From positions 310,001 through 374,000 of the forward strand of contig CAVTWH010000010.1 in assembly GCA_963738365.1 (NCBI GenBank): 64,000 nt of DNA. Direction: 5' to 3'. Of this stretch, positions 43,955-53,421 are shown one piece after another. Origin of the DNA: CAVTWH01 sp963738365. GTDB lineage: Bacteria; Actinomycetota; Actinomycetes; Mycobacteriales; Micromonosporaceae. Under the pieces are notes generated by a model. The model searched no databases. It was given only the letters and a program-made list of their open reading frames with translations, and was not told the origin of the DNA. Position 1 is the first letter of the stretch; every line of letters starts with the position of its first letter. Made by a program: the position numbers and the translations under genes.

Positions 43955-44620
43955 TCAGCGCAGCGAGGAGGCCAGCTGGCGCAGCTGGTCGGCGGTGGCG
44001 TCACCGGTGATCACGACGGTACGGCCGTCCGCCACGTTGACCAGTGCCCGGCTGCCCCGGGGCAGCTGGGGGTACTCCCGCCAGGGCTGACCGGCGATGG
44101 TCAACAGGTTCCCGGGGCGGGCCGCCTGGCCCAATTCGGCGGCGAGTACCGCGTCGGGCGCGCCGCTGCTCTGCACCAGCTGCGCTCCGGCGCCACCCGG
44201 CGCGTGGTACACCACCCGCAGCACCGCACCCGCACCGGCGCTGACCGGCGGCGTGTACGAGGCGGCGTTGGTGGTCCAGCCGTCCGGCACCGGCTGGGGC
44301 TCCAGCACCGGGAAGGCGCCCGCGTGCCGGGCCGTCGCGTAGGTCTCGGAGACGTCCACGGCGATCGGATGGTCACCGTTCCAGACCAGCCGGTAGGCGC
44401 CGAGCAGCACGAGCAGCGGAAGCAGCAGCGCCGCGAGGGAGAGCAGCACGTCGCGTGGGCGGCGCCCGGCGCGCTCCGCCTGCGCGGGCGTCAACTCCAC
44501 CGGCCGGGGCACCGGCCGCGCGCCGGCCACGGGGACGTCCGCCTCCCCCGGCGCGAACTCCGCGCCACCGGGCTGGGCGGCACCTGGCTGGGCGGCGGGG
44601 GCGGGATCGGTTCCGGGCAC
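43955..44620 (-). CDS. DUF4245 domain membrane protein
   Basis: 221 residues. Cytoplasmic N-terminus with Pro/Ala-rich residues 1-55, one membrane segment (LLSLAALLLPLLVLLGAYRL), then the extracytoplasmic DUF4245 domain with PVPDGWTTNAASYTPPV, LRVVYHAPGGAGAQLVQSSG and VVITGDATADQLRQLASSLR. Function unknown. It is regularly found divergent from glpX in actinobacteria, as here. Confidence 0.85.
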   Translation of the reverse strand: MPGTDPAPAAQPGAAQPGGAEFAPGEADVPVAGARPVPRPVELTPAQAERAGRRPRDVLLSLAALLLPLLVLLGAYRLVWNGDHPIAVDVSETYATARHAGAFPVLEPQPVPDGWTTNAASYTPPVSAGAGAVLRVVYHAPGGAGAQLVQSSGAPDAVLAAELGQAARPGNLLTIAGQPWREYPQLPRGSRALVNVADGRTVVITGDATADQLRQLASSLR

Positions 44621-44791
44621 CCCCCTATCGTGGCGTACCCGCGCCGGGCGCTGCCGGCGGGCGCCGGCCTGTCGCGCCGGTCACAGCGTCGTGCGGGCCG
44701 GGCGGTCCCCGCGCGTGCCACCATGACGGCAAGGGTCGCCAGCGGCGGTGACGCGTGGTGGCCGTACCCGGGCAAGGGAGGGGCGACAACG

Positions 44792-45844
44792 ATGCCGGTA
44801 CCCCGTCATCCCCAGGAACTCGATCGCAACCTGGCGCTGGAGCTGGTCCGGGTGACCGAGGCGGCGGCCATGGCGGCCGGCCGCTGGGTCGGCCGGGGCG
44901 ACAAGGAGGGCGGCGACGGCGCGGCCGTGGACGCCATGCGCAAGCTGATCAACTCGGTCTCCATGCGCGGCGTCGTGGTGATCGGCGAGGGCGAGAAGGA
45001 CAACGCCCCGATGCTCTACAACGGCGAGCAGGTGGGCGACGGCACCGGCCCCGAGGTGGACGTGGCGGTGGACCCGGTGGACGGGACCACGCTGATGAGC
45101 AAGGGCATGCCCAACGCCCTCGCGGTGCTCGCGGTCGCCGAGCGGGGCGCCATGTTCGACCCCAGCGCGGTCTTCTACATGGAGAAGATCGCCGTCGGCG
45201 CGGACTGCGCGGACGTCATCGACATCACCGCGGGCGTACGGGAGAACCTGCGCCGGATCGCTCACGTCAAGCGCTCCAGCGTGGCCGAGGTGACCGTCTG
45301 CGTCCTCGACCGGCCCCGGCACCAGCAGCTGATCGAGGAGGTACGCGCGGCCGGCGCGCGGATCCGGTTCATCACCGACGGCGACATCGCCGGGGCGATC
45401 AGCGCCGCCCGGGAGGGCAGCGAGGTGGACGTGCTGATGGGCATCGGGGGTACGCCGGAGGGCATCACGGCGGCCTGCGCGCTCAAGTGCATCGGCGGCG
45501 CCATGCAGGCGCGGCTGTGGCCACGCGACGAGGCGGAGCGGGACAAGGCCCGGGCCGGCGGGCACGACCTGTCCCGGGTGCTGACCACGGACGACCTGGT
45601 GACCGGGGACAACTGCTTCTTCGTGGCCACCGGGGTCACCACCGGCGACCTGCTCAAGGGGGTGCGATACCGCTCCGGCGGGGCGTACACCCAGTCGATC
45701 GTGATGCGCTCGAAGAGCGGCACGATCCGGGTGATCGACTCCTTCCACCGCCTGGACAAGCTGCGCCAGTACTCGATCGTCGACTTCGACTCCCCCGGCG
45801 GCGAGCAGGACGCGGCCGGCGTGCTGCCGGTCGAGGCGCTGTAG
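44792..45844 (+). CDS. glpX: class II fructose-1,6-bisphosphatase
   Basis: 350 residues. Metal and substrate motifs: VVVIGEGEKDNAPMLYNGE, GTGPEVDVAVDPVDGTTLMS and GIGGTPEGITAACALKCIGG. Actinobacteria use GlpX as the main gluconeogenic FBPase. ATG at 44792 with GGGAGGGG upstream is chosen; an ATG at 44723 would add 23 residues not in the family. A 42-base gap separates it from the following kinase gene. Confidence 0.95.
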   Translation: MPVPRHPQELDRNLALELVRVTEAAAMAAGRWVGRGDKEGGDGAAVDAMRKLINSVSMRGVVVIGEGEKDNAPMLYNGEQVGDGTGPEVDVAVDPVDGTTLMSKGMPNALAVLAVAERGAMFDPSAVFYMEKIAVGADCADVIDITAGVRENLRRIAHVKRSSVAEVTVCVLDRPRHQQLIEEVRAAGARIRFITDGDIAGAISAAREGSEVDVLMGIGGTPEGITAACALKCIGGAMQARLWPRDEAERDKARAGGHDLSRVLTTDDLVTGDNCFFVATGVTTGDLLKGVRYRSGGAYTQSIVMRSKSGTIRVIDSFHRLDKLRQYSIVDFDSPGGEQDAAGVLPVEAL

Positions 45845-45887
45845 CCGGGCCGCACACCCGGCCACCCCGGCCGCCTACGATCAGGTG

Positions 45888-46781
45888 ATGATCGTCGTGG
45901 CCGGCGAGAACGTGGTCGACCTGGTCCCCGTACCGGGCGGGCTGCTGCGCCCGGCCCTGGGCGGCGGCCCGGCGAACATCGCGGTCGCGGTGGCCCGGCT
46001 GGGCACCCCGGTGGCGATGGTGGCCCGGCTGGGTGGCGACGGCTTCGCCGACGCCTTCGCCGACCGCTTCGTCCGGGCCGGCGTGGACGGCCGCTACCTG
46101 GTCCGCAGCAGCGACCCGTCGACCCTGGCGCTGGCCGGCATCGGGCCGGACGGTTCGGCCCGGTTCGACTTCTGGCTGGCCGGCGCCGCGGACTTCGGCT
46201 GGCGCCGCGCCGAGCTGCCCGCGCTGGGCGCGGGTGACGTGCTGCACCTGGGTTCGCTGGCCGCGTTCCTGCCGCCCGGCGCGGACGCGCTGCTGGACTG
46301 GGCCGCCGCGCACCGGCGCAGCGGCGTGGTGACCTGCGACCCGAACCTGCGCCCAGTCGCGCTGCGCCACCTGGAGCGGCTGGACGCCCTGGTGGCCTGC
46401 GCCAACGTGGTCAAGGTCAGCGAGGACGACCTGCGGCTGGCCCATCCGGGGCAGCCGCCCGAGCTGGTCTGCCGCCGCTGGCTGGACAGCGGCCGGGAGC
46501 TGGTGGTGCTGACCCGGGGCGGGAGCGGCCTGACCGGGTTCGCGGTGGGCCACGAGATCACGGTGGCGCCGCCCCGGGTGACGGTGGTGGACACCATCGG
46601 CGCCGGGGACACCACGATGGGGGCGCTGCTCACCCTGATCGACCGGATCGGGCTGGTGGGGGTACTGGCCGATCTGCCGGCCGCGCTGCGCTACGCCGCC
46701 ACGGCCGGTGCACTGGCCTGTACCCGGGCAGGCGCGGCGCCGCCGACGGCGGCCGAGCTGGCCGACGCGCTGGCGGCCTGA
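45888..46781 (+). CDS. PfkB-family carbohydrate kinase, fructokinase-like
   Basis: 297 residues. N-terminal GGGPANIAVAVARLG (sugar binding) and C-terminal signature VVDTIGAGDTTMGALLTL with the catalytic Asp in GAGD. CDPNLRPVALRHLERL also matches fructokinases. Sugar specificity is not certain. Start ATG 45888 or the overlapping GTG at 45885. Its position after glpX suggests hexose metabolism. Confidence 0.88.
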   Translation: MIVVAGENVVDLVPVPGGLLRPALGGGPANIAVAVARLGTPVAMVARLGGDGFADAFADRFVRAGVDGRYLVRSSDPSTLALAGIGPDGSARFDFWLAGAADFGWRRAELPALGAGDVLHLGSLAAFLPPGADALLDWAAAHRRSGVVTCDPNLRPVALRHLERLDALVACANVVKVSEDDLRLAHPGQPPELVCRRWLDSGRELVVLTRGGSGLTGFAVGHEITVAPPRVTVVDTIGAGDTTMGALLTLIDRIGLVGVLADLPAALRYAATAGALACTRAGAAPPTAAELADALAA

Positions 46782-46791
46782 CCGGCCGGCG

Positions 46792-47337
46792 TCAGCTGCG
46801 CTGGCGGGCGCGGTAGGCGCGGGACTTGTTGCGGTTGCCGCAGCCCTGCATCGAGCACCACTGCTTGGACGAGTTCTTCGAGTGGTCGTAGAAGACCCAC
46901 TGGCAGGTGTCCTCGCGGCAGATCTTCAGCCGCGCCCAGGAGCCGTCCCGGTCGGCGAGGACCACACCGGCCAGGACTTCGCCGAGCACCCGTCGGGCGC
47001 CGTCCTCGGCGGACTCCAGCGCCGCACCGCCCGACCCGGGGAACCGGGCGCGCAGCCGGATCCGGGCGGCCAGGGCGTCCAGCGCGGCCGGCCCGGCGCT
47101 GTCCGGGGCGGACCTGTCGTGGTGGGCGTACGCCTGGGTACGCAGCGCGTCGCGCAGCGCCCGGGCGTCGGCGAGGTCGGCGCCGGTGGCGCCGCTGGCC
47201 GGCAGTCCCCGGGCGGCCAGCCAGGCGCTGTAGCCGTCGACGGTGGCGAACTCGTCGCTGCCGGCGTCCACGTCGACCGAGTTGAGGAACGCCTCGACGA
47301 GCGCGAGCCCGGGCGGTACGTCGGCCACGGCGGTCAC
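46792..47337 (-). CDS. CGNR zinc-finger domain protein
   Basis: 181 residues. The N-terminal ABATE-like domain (PPGLALVEAFLNSVDVDAG, LADARALRDALRTQAYAH) is followed by the C-terminal CGNR finger: KICREDTCQWVFYDHSKNSS, then KQWCSMQGCGNRNKSRAYRA. Four Cys are present. Probably a DNA-binding stress or regulatory protein. GTG start at 47337. Convergent with the PfkB gene. Confidence 0.88.
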   Translation of the reverse strand: MTAVADVPPGLALVEAFLNSVDVDAGSDEFATVDGYSAWLAARGLPASGATGADLADARALRDALRTQAYAHHDRSAPDSAGPAALDALAARIRLRARFPGSGGAALESAEDGARRVLGEVLAGVVLADRDGSWARLKICREDTCQWVFYDHSKNSSKQWCSMQGCGNRNKSRAYRARQRS

Positions 47338-47400
47338 CTCCGCCCCCAGCTCAGCACATCCGACGCCAGCGAGATCCGGCGTCCAACGGTACCGCTGCGG

Positions 47401-48369
47401 TCAGCCTTCCTCGGAGGAGTGGCCGGGGAACAGGTGCGCGGCCGGGTCGATGACCACGGCGGCGTTGTTGACCGCGGTGGCGGCCTCGCCGAAGCCGACC
47501 GCGATGAGCCGGACCTTTCCGGGGTACTCGCAGATGTCCCCGGCCGCGAAGACGCGCGGCCTGGTGGTGGCCATCGTGCTGTCCACCACGATGTGCCGCT
47601 TGTCCAGGGCCAGCCCCCAGGCGGCCAGCGGCCCGAGGTCGGCGGTGAAGCCGAGCGCCGCGACCACCGTGTCGGCCGGCAGGCGGCGCGGCTCGCCACC
47701 CTTGGCCAACACCTCCGCGTGGGTCACCCGCTCGCCGCCGTGCACCCCGGTGACCTCGGCGTTGACGATGATCTCGACGTCCAGGGCCTGGACCTTGGCG
47801 ATCGTGGCGGCGTGCGCGCGGAACTTGTCCCGGCGGTGCACCAGGGTCACCGAGGCGGCGATCGGGTGCAGCGACAGCGCCCAGTCGAACGCCGAGTCGC
47901 CGCCGCCCACGATGACCACGTGGTGGCCGGCCAGGTCCTCCAGGTGCGGGACGAAGTAGACCAGGCCCGCCCCGCCGAACTGGGCGGCCGCCGGCAGCGG
48001 CCGGGCGGTGAAGCTGCCCAGCCCGCCGGTGATGATGACGGCCCCGCAGTGCAGCTGGGTACCGTCGGAGAGGGTGACCAGCGGGCGCTCGTCCTGGTAG
48101 GACAGTCCCTGCGCCTGTACCCCCAGGTGGTAGCTGGGGTTGGCGGTGCCGGCCTGCTCGACCAGGTTCTTCACCAGGTCCCGGCCGCGGATCGCCGGGA
48201 AGCCGGCGACATCGAAGATCATCTTCTCCGGGTACATCGCGGTGACCTGGCCGCCGGGCTCGGGCAGCGCGTCGATGACCGCCGTGGACAGGCCCCGGAA
48301 GCCGGCGTAGTACGCCGCGAAGAGCCCGGTGGGGCCGGCTCCGATGATCGCCACGTCGACCTGACGCAT
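47401..48369 (-). CDS. NAD(P)/FAD-dependent oxidoreductase, thioredoxin-reductase-like ferredoxin-NADP reductase type
   Basis: 322 residues. FAD-binding VDVAIIGAGPTGLFAAYYAG, NADPH-binding HHVVIVGGGDSAFDWALSL and the C-terminal FAD motif PRVFAAGDICEYPGKVRLIA. The CxxC redox pair of thioredoxin reductases is absent, which fits the bacterial ferredoxin-NADP reductase class. ATG at 48367-48369. Upstream 48370-48623 holds no gene. Could supply reduced ferredoxin to FdxA- or IspH-type enzymes, by inference only. Confidence 0.85.
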   Translation of the reverse strand: MRQVDVAIIGAGPTGLFAAYYAGFRGLSTAVIDALPEPGGQVTAMYPEKMIFDVAGFPAIRGRDLVKNLVEQAGTANPSYHLGVQAQGLSYQDERPLVTLSDGTQLHCGAVIITGGLGSFTARPLPAAAQFGGAGLVYFVPHLEDLAGHHVVIVGGGDSAFDWALSLHPIAASVTLVHRRDKFRAHAATIAKVQALDVEIIVNAEVTGVHGGERVTHAEVLAKGGEPRRLPADTVVAALGFTADLGPLAAWGLALDKRHIVVDSTMATTRPRVFAAGDICEYPGKVRLIAVGFGEAATAVNNAAVVIDPAAHLFPGHSSEEG

Positions 48370-48623
48370 CCACTCACCACCGTCACTGCGGCCGCCGCCG
48401 CTGGCAGCCGGGTGAGTGCCACAGTACGGGCGCCGCCCGGCCGATACAACGAGTTCCACGCCGGTCACAGCCGGATGTCCACCCGTGGCCACAGTGTCGC
48501 CCGACCGGACGGCTGCCGGGGTCCGCTGCGACCAGCACGGGCAGAGCGGGCGGAGCAGTGGCGAGGGCCGGCGGTCGGCATCGCCCTACGACGACGGCGC
48601 CGGACGGCCGGGTGACGGCCGGC
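48370..48623. other. 254-base gap upstream of the flavoprotein gene, no gene seen
   Basis: Both flanking genes point left, so this holds the flavoprotein promoter. GC-rich, with no convincing hairpin or small reading frame by eye. Confidence 0.5.
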
Positions 48624-49220
48624 TCAGACCGGGGCGTCCGACCCCGGCCAGAGCTCGTAGCTGCGCGCCGCGGCGTCGAGCACCAGGCCCGCGTCGATCT
48701 CCACGGCGGTCTCCGGGATGTCCAGCGCCGGCCAGTGGCAGACGAAGGTCAGCGGTCCGGGCGGCGGCAGCGGCCACACCCAGAAGTCGTGCTCCCAGCG
48801 CTGGCCGTCCCCGCTGCCGTGCTGGCGCATCAGCATCGGTGCGGCGGACGCCGGGTCGCCGGTGTCGGGCGGCCCCGAGCGCGGCAGGTTGGCGGCCGAC
48901 CGGCCGTCGGCGAAGCGCAGCCCGAAGCGTAGGAACTCCGGTCCGGGGTCCACGCCTGCCGCTGGGTAGCCGTACACAGAGTCCAACCTGCGGCCGACCC
49001 GGCTGCGCTCGCGCACCAACGCGGCCACGCTGAACTCGAAGCCGGTCCGGTACGCCTGGACGCCGGACAGCAGCACAGCCGCCGCCTCCGTCCGGGCCAG
49101 CACCAGCTCCACCGGGACCACGCCCGGCAACTGCAGCTGCGGCTTGAACCACGGTGGCCGCTCGGGCTCCGGCTCGGGCTCGGCCGGCGGGACAGCGGTG
49201 AACTGCTCGAAGAAGCTCAC
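48624..49220 (-). CDS. conserved hypothetical protein
   Basis: 198 residues from GTG at 49218-49220. An N-terminal SFFEQFTAVPPAEPEPEPER stretch is followed by a beta-rich soluble domain (FKPQLQLPGVVPVELVLART, then FEFSVAALVRERSRVGRRLD, GDGQRWEHDFWVWPLPPPGP, and LTFVCHWPALDIPETAVEID). No recognised family or signal peptide. About 50 bases downstream of the septum-type remnant on the same strand. Confidence 0.7.
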   Translation of the reverse strand: MSFFEQFTAVPPAEPEPEPERPPWFKPQLQLPGVVPVELVLARTEAAAVLLSGVQAYRTGFEFSVAALVRERSRVGRRLDSVYGYPAAGVDPGPEFLRFGLRFADGRSAANLPRSGPPDTGDPASAAPMLMRQHGSGDGQRWEHDFWVWPLPPPGPLTFVCHWPALDIPETAVEIDAGLVLDAAARSYELWPGSDAPV

Positions 49221-49268
49221 CGCCCGACCATCCCAGCCCGGCCGCCCGCAGGCAAGCAGCGCCACCGG

Positions 49269-49440
49269 TCAACTCCGCGGGGTACCTGTCCGGATGCCCT
49301 TGACGCTGCCGATGATCACCTTGCTCTTGGTGAACGCGTAGGCGAAGCAGCGCACGCTGCGGTCGCCCAGCTCCCAGCGCTCCTTGTCGAAAGTGCAGCC
49401 ACAGGTAGCCGATGCTGCAGGGGCGGCGCGGATACCGGCG
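49269..49440 (-). pseudogene. C-terminal fragment of a secreted septum-formation-type (PF13845-like) protein
   Basis: The last ~36 codons before TGA 49269-49271 read KERWELGDRSVRCFAYAF then TKSKVIIGSVKGIRTGTPRS, resembling the end of the septum-formation domain of actinobacterial proteins (W..GDR.V.C). A further piece, RRPCSIGYLWLH, matches what should come just before, but in another frame, so a shift lies at about 49392-49398. The rest of the protein is missing, because nnaR ends at 49453. This is a remnant left by a deletion. Confidence 0.45.
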
Positions 49441-49452
49441 GCGATGCGCCCG

Positions 49453-50619
49453 TCAGTCCACCCGCAGCCGGTATCCCCGCTTGACCACCGTCTGGACCAG
49501 CTCGCCGTCGCCGAGCGCGGAGCGCAGCCGGGTGACGGCCATCTCGACCGCGTGCTCGTCGGCGCCCCGGGGCAGGGTGGCCAGCAGCTCGGCCCGGGAC
49601 AGTACCCGCCCGTTCGCCTCGGCCAGCGCGCGCAGCACAGCCATCGGGGCGCTGGGCAGCGGGCGCAGTTCGCCGTCCACCATGGCGGCGTGCCCGCGCA
49701 GGGAGATCTGCCGACCGGCGGCGCGCAGCGTCAGGCAGCGCCCGGGCAGCTCCTCGACGACGGTCCGGGCCAACGCGCCGAGCCGGGAGCGGGCCGGGGA
49801 CAACACCGGAATGCCCCGGTCGGTGAGCGGACCGGCGGTGACCGGCCCGACGCAGACGGCCACCACGTCGCTGCGCAGCGCGTCGAGCACGGCCGGCGCG
49901 TCCGGGCCGGCCGCCGCCAGCAGCGCGTGTACGGCCGGCGCCGAGGTGAACGTGACGGCGTCGACCTGCCGGGCGGTGATCAGCTCCACCAGGCGGCGTA
50001 CCGGCGCCGACTCGGCCGGCGGCGCCCAGCGGTACACCGACGCCTCCACCACGCCTGCGCCCGCGGCGCGCAGGGCGGCGATGAAGTCGGGCTGGTCGTC
50101 GCCGTGCAGCTGGACGGCGATACGTTCGCCAGCCACGCCGCGCGCCAGCAGATGGGCGAGGATCTCGGCGCAGCTCTCCGACTGCGGCGACCACTGGTCG
50201 ACCAGGCCGGCGGCCCGGACGGCGCCGCGCGCCTTGGGTCCCCGGACGATCACATACGCGCCGGCCAGCGCGGCCCGCAGCGGCTCGGCCAGGCCCCAGC
50301 CCTCGGCCGCCTCCAGCCAGCCGCGCATGCCGATGCCGGTGTTCGCGACCACGATGGTGGGCGGCGCCGCCACCAGCTCCTCGGTGGCGGCGCGCAGTTC
50401 GGTGTCGTCGCTGATCGGGATGATGCGCAGGACCGGCGCCACCACCACCTTGGCGCCCCGGCGAGTGAGCAGGACGGCGAGTTCGTCGCGGCGCCGGTCG
50501 GCGGTGACGGCAATGGTGAAGCCGGCCAGCGGCTGGTCATCGGCGGGCAGCGCGGACGCCGGGTCGCGCTCCGGCAGGTCGCCCGAGCAGGACGGCGGCC
50601 GCTCCACGGCTCCGTTCAT
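49453..50619 (-). CDS. nnaR: HemD-like protein with C-terminal DNA-binding domain, NnaR-type nitrate regulator
   Basis: 388 residues from ATG 50617-50619. Residues ~25-270 are a uroporphyrinogen-III synthase (HemD) domain (GFTIAVTADRRRDELAVLLT, VVANTGIGMRGWLEAAEGWG, DAVTFTSAPAVHALLAAAG, VAVCVGPVTAGPLTDRG). Residues ~295-388 are an OmpR-type winged helix (GRVLSRAELLATLPRGADEH, MAVTRLRSALGDGELVQTVV, KRGYRLRVD). In Streptomyces and Mycobacterium, NnaR of this architecture co-activates nitrate and nitrite genes with GlnR. Last gene of the nas-nir cluster, 10 bases after nirD. Confidence 0.85.
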   Translation of the reverse strand: MNGAVERPPSCSGDLPERDPASALPADDQPLAGFTIAVTADRRRDELAVLLTRRGAKVVVAPVLRIIPISDDTELRAATEELVAAPPTIVVANTGIGMRGWLEAAEGWGLAEPLRAALAGAYVIVRGPKARGAVRAAGLVDQWSPQSESCAEILAHLLARGVAGERIAVQLHGDDQPDFIAALRAAGAGVVEASVYRWAPPAESAPVRRLVELITARQVDAVTFTSAPAVHALLAAAGPDAPAVLDALRSDVVAVCVGPVTAGPLTDRGIPVLSPARSRLGALARTVVEELPGRCLTLRAAGRQISLRGHAAMVDGELRPLPSAPMAVLRALAEANGRVLSRAELLATLPRGADEHAVEMAVTRLRSALGDGELVQTVVKRGYRLRVD

Positions 50620-50629
50620 CGCCACCGCG

Positions 50630-50956
50630 TCACGCCTGCCGGTCCACTTCGACTACCCCCGACACGCAGCGTACCGGAAAGGTCCGCACCCGGACTCCGG
50701 GCGCGTCCAGGCACTCGCCGGTACGCAGGTCGAACGCCTGCTTGTGCATCGGCGAAGCGACCGTCGGCGCGCCGCCCCGGTCGCCGACGATGCCCCGGGA
50801 CAGCACGCTGGCGCCGGAGCAGGGGTCGAGGTTGTCGAGTGCGTAGAGGGTGCCGTCGTGGGTCCGGAAGACCGCCACCGCGGCGCCGTCGACCAGGGCG
50901 GCGACGCCGCGCTCGGGCAGCAGGACGGAGTACTCGCAGATCGGTGTCCAGCTCAT
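50630..50956 (-). CDS. nirD: assimilatory nitrite reductase small subunit
   Basis: 108 residues of Rieske-like fold. Seen: ICEYSVLLPERGVAALVDGA, FRTHDGTLYALDNLDPCSGA and PMHKQAFDLRTGECLDAPG. NirD proteins of this type often lack the full Rieske Cys2His2 set, as this one does. Partner of NirB. ATG at 50954-50956 overlaps the nirB stop by 4 bases. Confidence 0.92.
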   Translation of the reverse strand: MSWTPICEYSVLLPERGVAALVDGAAVAVFRTHDGTLYALDNLDPCSGASVLSRGIVGDRGGAPTVASPMHKQAFDLRTGECLDAPGVRVRTFPVRCVSGVVEVDRQA

Positions 50957-53421
50957 CGCGGCATCCCCAGCAGGACCGGCTCCCGACCGGCGGCGGCCGG
51001 TACCGGCTGGCCGCGTTCGCTGTCGAAGGTGATGCTCGGGTCGGGGGTGTCCGGGGCGTTGACGAAGGAGACGAAGCGGCCCAGCCGCTCCGGGTCCTCG
51101 ATGGTGGCCCGCCACTCGTCGACGTAGGCGCCGGTGTGCCGCTCCATCGCGGCGTCCAGGTCGGCGCAGATGCCCAGCGAGTCCGCCACGATGACGTCGC
51201 GCAGGTGGTCCAGGCCGCCGTCCATGGCCTCGATCCAGGCGGCGGTGCGCTGGAGCCGGTCGGCGGTGCGGATGTAGTACATCAGGAAGCGGTCGACCAA
51301 CCGGATCAGCTCCTCGGTGGACAGGTCGCTGGCGAACAGTTCGGCGTGCCGGGGCTTGAAACCGCCGTTGCCGCCGAGGTAGAGGTTCCACCCGGTTTCG
51401 GTGGCGATGATGCCGAAGTCCTTGCCGCGCGCCTCGGCGCACTCGCGGGCGCAGCCGGAGACCGCCGACTTGATCTTGTGCGGCGAGCGCAGCCCGCGGT
51501 AGCGCAGCTCCAGGGCGACCGCCAGGCCGACCGAGTCCTGCACGCCGTAGCGGCACCAGGTCGAACCGACACAGGACTTGACGGTACGCAGCGCCTTGCC
51601 GTACGCGTGCCCCGACTCGAAGCCGGCGTCCACCAGCCGCCGCCAGATCCGGGGCAGCTGCTCGACCCGGGCACCGAGCAGGTCGATGCGCTGCCCACCG
51701 GTGATCTTCGTGTACAGCCCGAAGTCCCGGGCCACCTCCCCGATCACGATGAGCTTGTCCGGGGTGATCTCGCCGCCCGGGATGCGCGGCACCACCGAGT
51801 AGGTGCCGTCGCGCTGGATGTTGGCCAGGAAGTGGTCGTTGGTGTCCTGCAGCGCCGCCTGCTCGCCGTCCAGGATGTACCCGCTGCCGGTGCTGGCCAG
51901 GATGGAGGCGACCACGGGCTTGCAGATGTCGCAGCCGCGCCCGGTGCCGTACTCGGCGATCAGCTGGGAGAAGGTGCGGATGCCCCGGACGGTGATGATG
52001 TCGAACAGGTCGCGCCGGGTGTAGGCGAAGTGCTCGCAGAGGTTGCTGGAGACGGCCACGCCGGCCTCGCCGAGCAGCTGCTTGAGCAGCGGTACGCAGG
52101 ACCCGCAGGTGGTACCGGCCCGGGTGCACGCCTTCACCGCGCCCACGTCGGCGCAGCCCTGCTCCCGGATGGCGGTGAGGATGGTGCCCTTGGTGACCCC
52201 GTTGCAGGAGCACACCTGGGCCGTGTCCGGCAGCCCGCCGGTGGACGCCCCGTCCGACCCGGCCGGCGCCAGCAGCGCCAGCGGCGGCCCGGGCAGCGGC
52301 CCGCCCAGGCAGGCGCGCAGCGTCGGATAGGCGCTGGCGTCCCCGACCAGTACCCCGCCGAGCAGGGTCTGCGCGTCGTCGGAGAGGACCAACTTGGCGT
52401 AGACCCGGGTGGCCGGGTCGACGAACGTGACGTCCAGCGGCCCGCTGGTCTGGCCGAACGAGGCCACGTCCACGCCGAGCAGCTTGAGCTTGGTGGAGGT
52501 GTCCGCGCCGGGGAAGCTGGCTGAGCCGCCGGTCAGCTGGTCGGCGACCAGTTCGGCCATCGCGTAGCCGGGGGCGACCAGCCCGTAGACGGTGCCCTCC
52601 AGCGAGGCGCACTCGCCGATCGCGTACACCGCCGGGTCTTCCGTGCGGCAGGCGCCGTCCACGAGGACCCCGCCGCGCGGCCCGACCGCCAGCCCGGCCG
52701 CCCGGGCCAGGTCGTCGCGGGGCCGGATACCGGCGGCGAAGACCACCACGTCGGCCCCGATCACGCCGCCGTCCTCGAAGACCACCTGCCGGACCGCGCC
52801 CTCACCGGTGACCCGGTTGGCCGCCCGTCCGGTGTGGACGGTCAGCCCCAGGTCCTCGATGTGCCGGCGCAGCATGGCGCCGCCGGCCTCGTCCACCTGC
52901 ATCGGCATCAGCCGGGGCGCGAACTCCACCACGTGGGTGGCCAGACCCAGCCCGCGCAGCGCATTGGCCGCCTCCAGGCCGAGCAGCCCGCCGCCGATGA
53001 CCACGCCGGTACGGCAGCCCTCGTTGGTGGCGTAGTCCTTGAGCGCCGCCAGGTCCTCAATCGTCCGGTAGACGAAGCAGCCGGCCAGGTCGCGCCCGGG
53101 CACCGGCGGCACGAACGGGTACGACCCGGTGGCCAGCACCAGCGCGTCGTACTCGACTGCGCCGTCCACTGTGGACACCTTGCGGGCGCCCAGGTCCAGC
53201 CCGGTGGCCGGGGTACCGAGCCGCACGTCCACGCCGGGCAGCGCCGGCAGCTCCAGCTTCTCCCCGTCGAACCAGGCGGTCAGCCGTACCCGGTCGTAGG
53301 CCTGCCGGGGCTCCTCCGCCAGCACGGTCACCGACCACTCACCGGCGCTGTCCTTGCTGCGCAACGATTCCGCCAGCCGATGGCCGACCATGCCGTACCC
53401 GACTACCACGAGTCTCTTCAT
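50953..53421 (-). CDS. nirB: assimilatory NAD(P)H-nitrite reductase large subunit
   Basis: 822 residues. FAD and NAD(P)H-binding N-terminus (KRLVVVGYGMVGHRLAESL; RTGVVIGGGLLGLEAANAL), a BFD-like [2Fe-2S] segment (QVCSCNGVTKGTI and CTRAGTTCGSC), then the siroheme/[4Fe-4S] region with SCVGSTWCRYG and SGCARECAEA. Reduces nitrite to ammonium with six electrons. ATG at 53419-53421. Overlaps the gene upstream by 4 bases. Confidence 0.95.
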   Translation of the reverse strand: MKRLVVVGYGMVGHRLAESLRSKDSAGEWSVTVLAEEPRQAYDRVRLTAWFDGEKLELPALPGVDVRLGTPATGLDLGARKVSTVDGAVEYDALVLATGSYPFVPPVPGRDLAGCFVYRTIEDLAALKDYATNEGCRTGVVIGGGLLGLEAANALRGLGLATHVVEFAPRLMPMQVDEAGGAMLRRHIEDLGLTVHTGRAANRVTGEGAVRQVVFEDGGVIGADVVVFAAGIRPRDDLARAAGLAVGPRGGVLVDGACRTEDPAVYAIGECASLEGTVYGLVAPGYAMAELVADQLTGGSASFPGADTSTKLKLLGVDVASFGQTSGPLDVTFVDPATRVYAKLVLSDDAQTLLGGVLVGDASAYPTLRACLGGPLPGPPLALLAPAGSDGASTGGLPDTAQVCSCNGVTKGTILTAIREQGCADVGAVKACTRAGTTCGSCVPLLKQLLGEAGVAVSSNLCEHFAYTRRDLFDIITVRGIRTFSQLIAEYGTGRGCDICKPVVASILASTGSGYILDGEQAALQDTNDHFLANIQRDGTYSVVPRIPGGEITPDKLIVIGEVARDFGLYTKITGGQRIDLLGARVEQLPRIWRRLVDAGFESGHAYGKALRTVKSCVGSTWCRYGVQDSVGLAVALELRYRGLRSPHKIKSAVSGCARECAEARGKDFGIIATETGWNLYLGGNGGFKPRHAELFASDLSTEELIRLVDRFLMYYIRTADRLQRTAAWIEAMDGGLDHLRDVIVADSLGICADLDAAMERHTGAYVDEWRATIEDPERLGRFVSFVNAPDTPDPSITFDSERGQPVPAAAGREPVLLGMPR

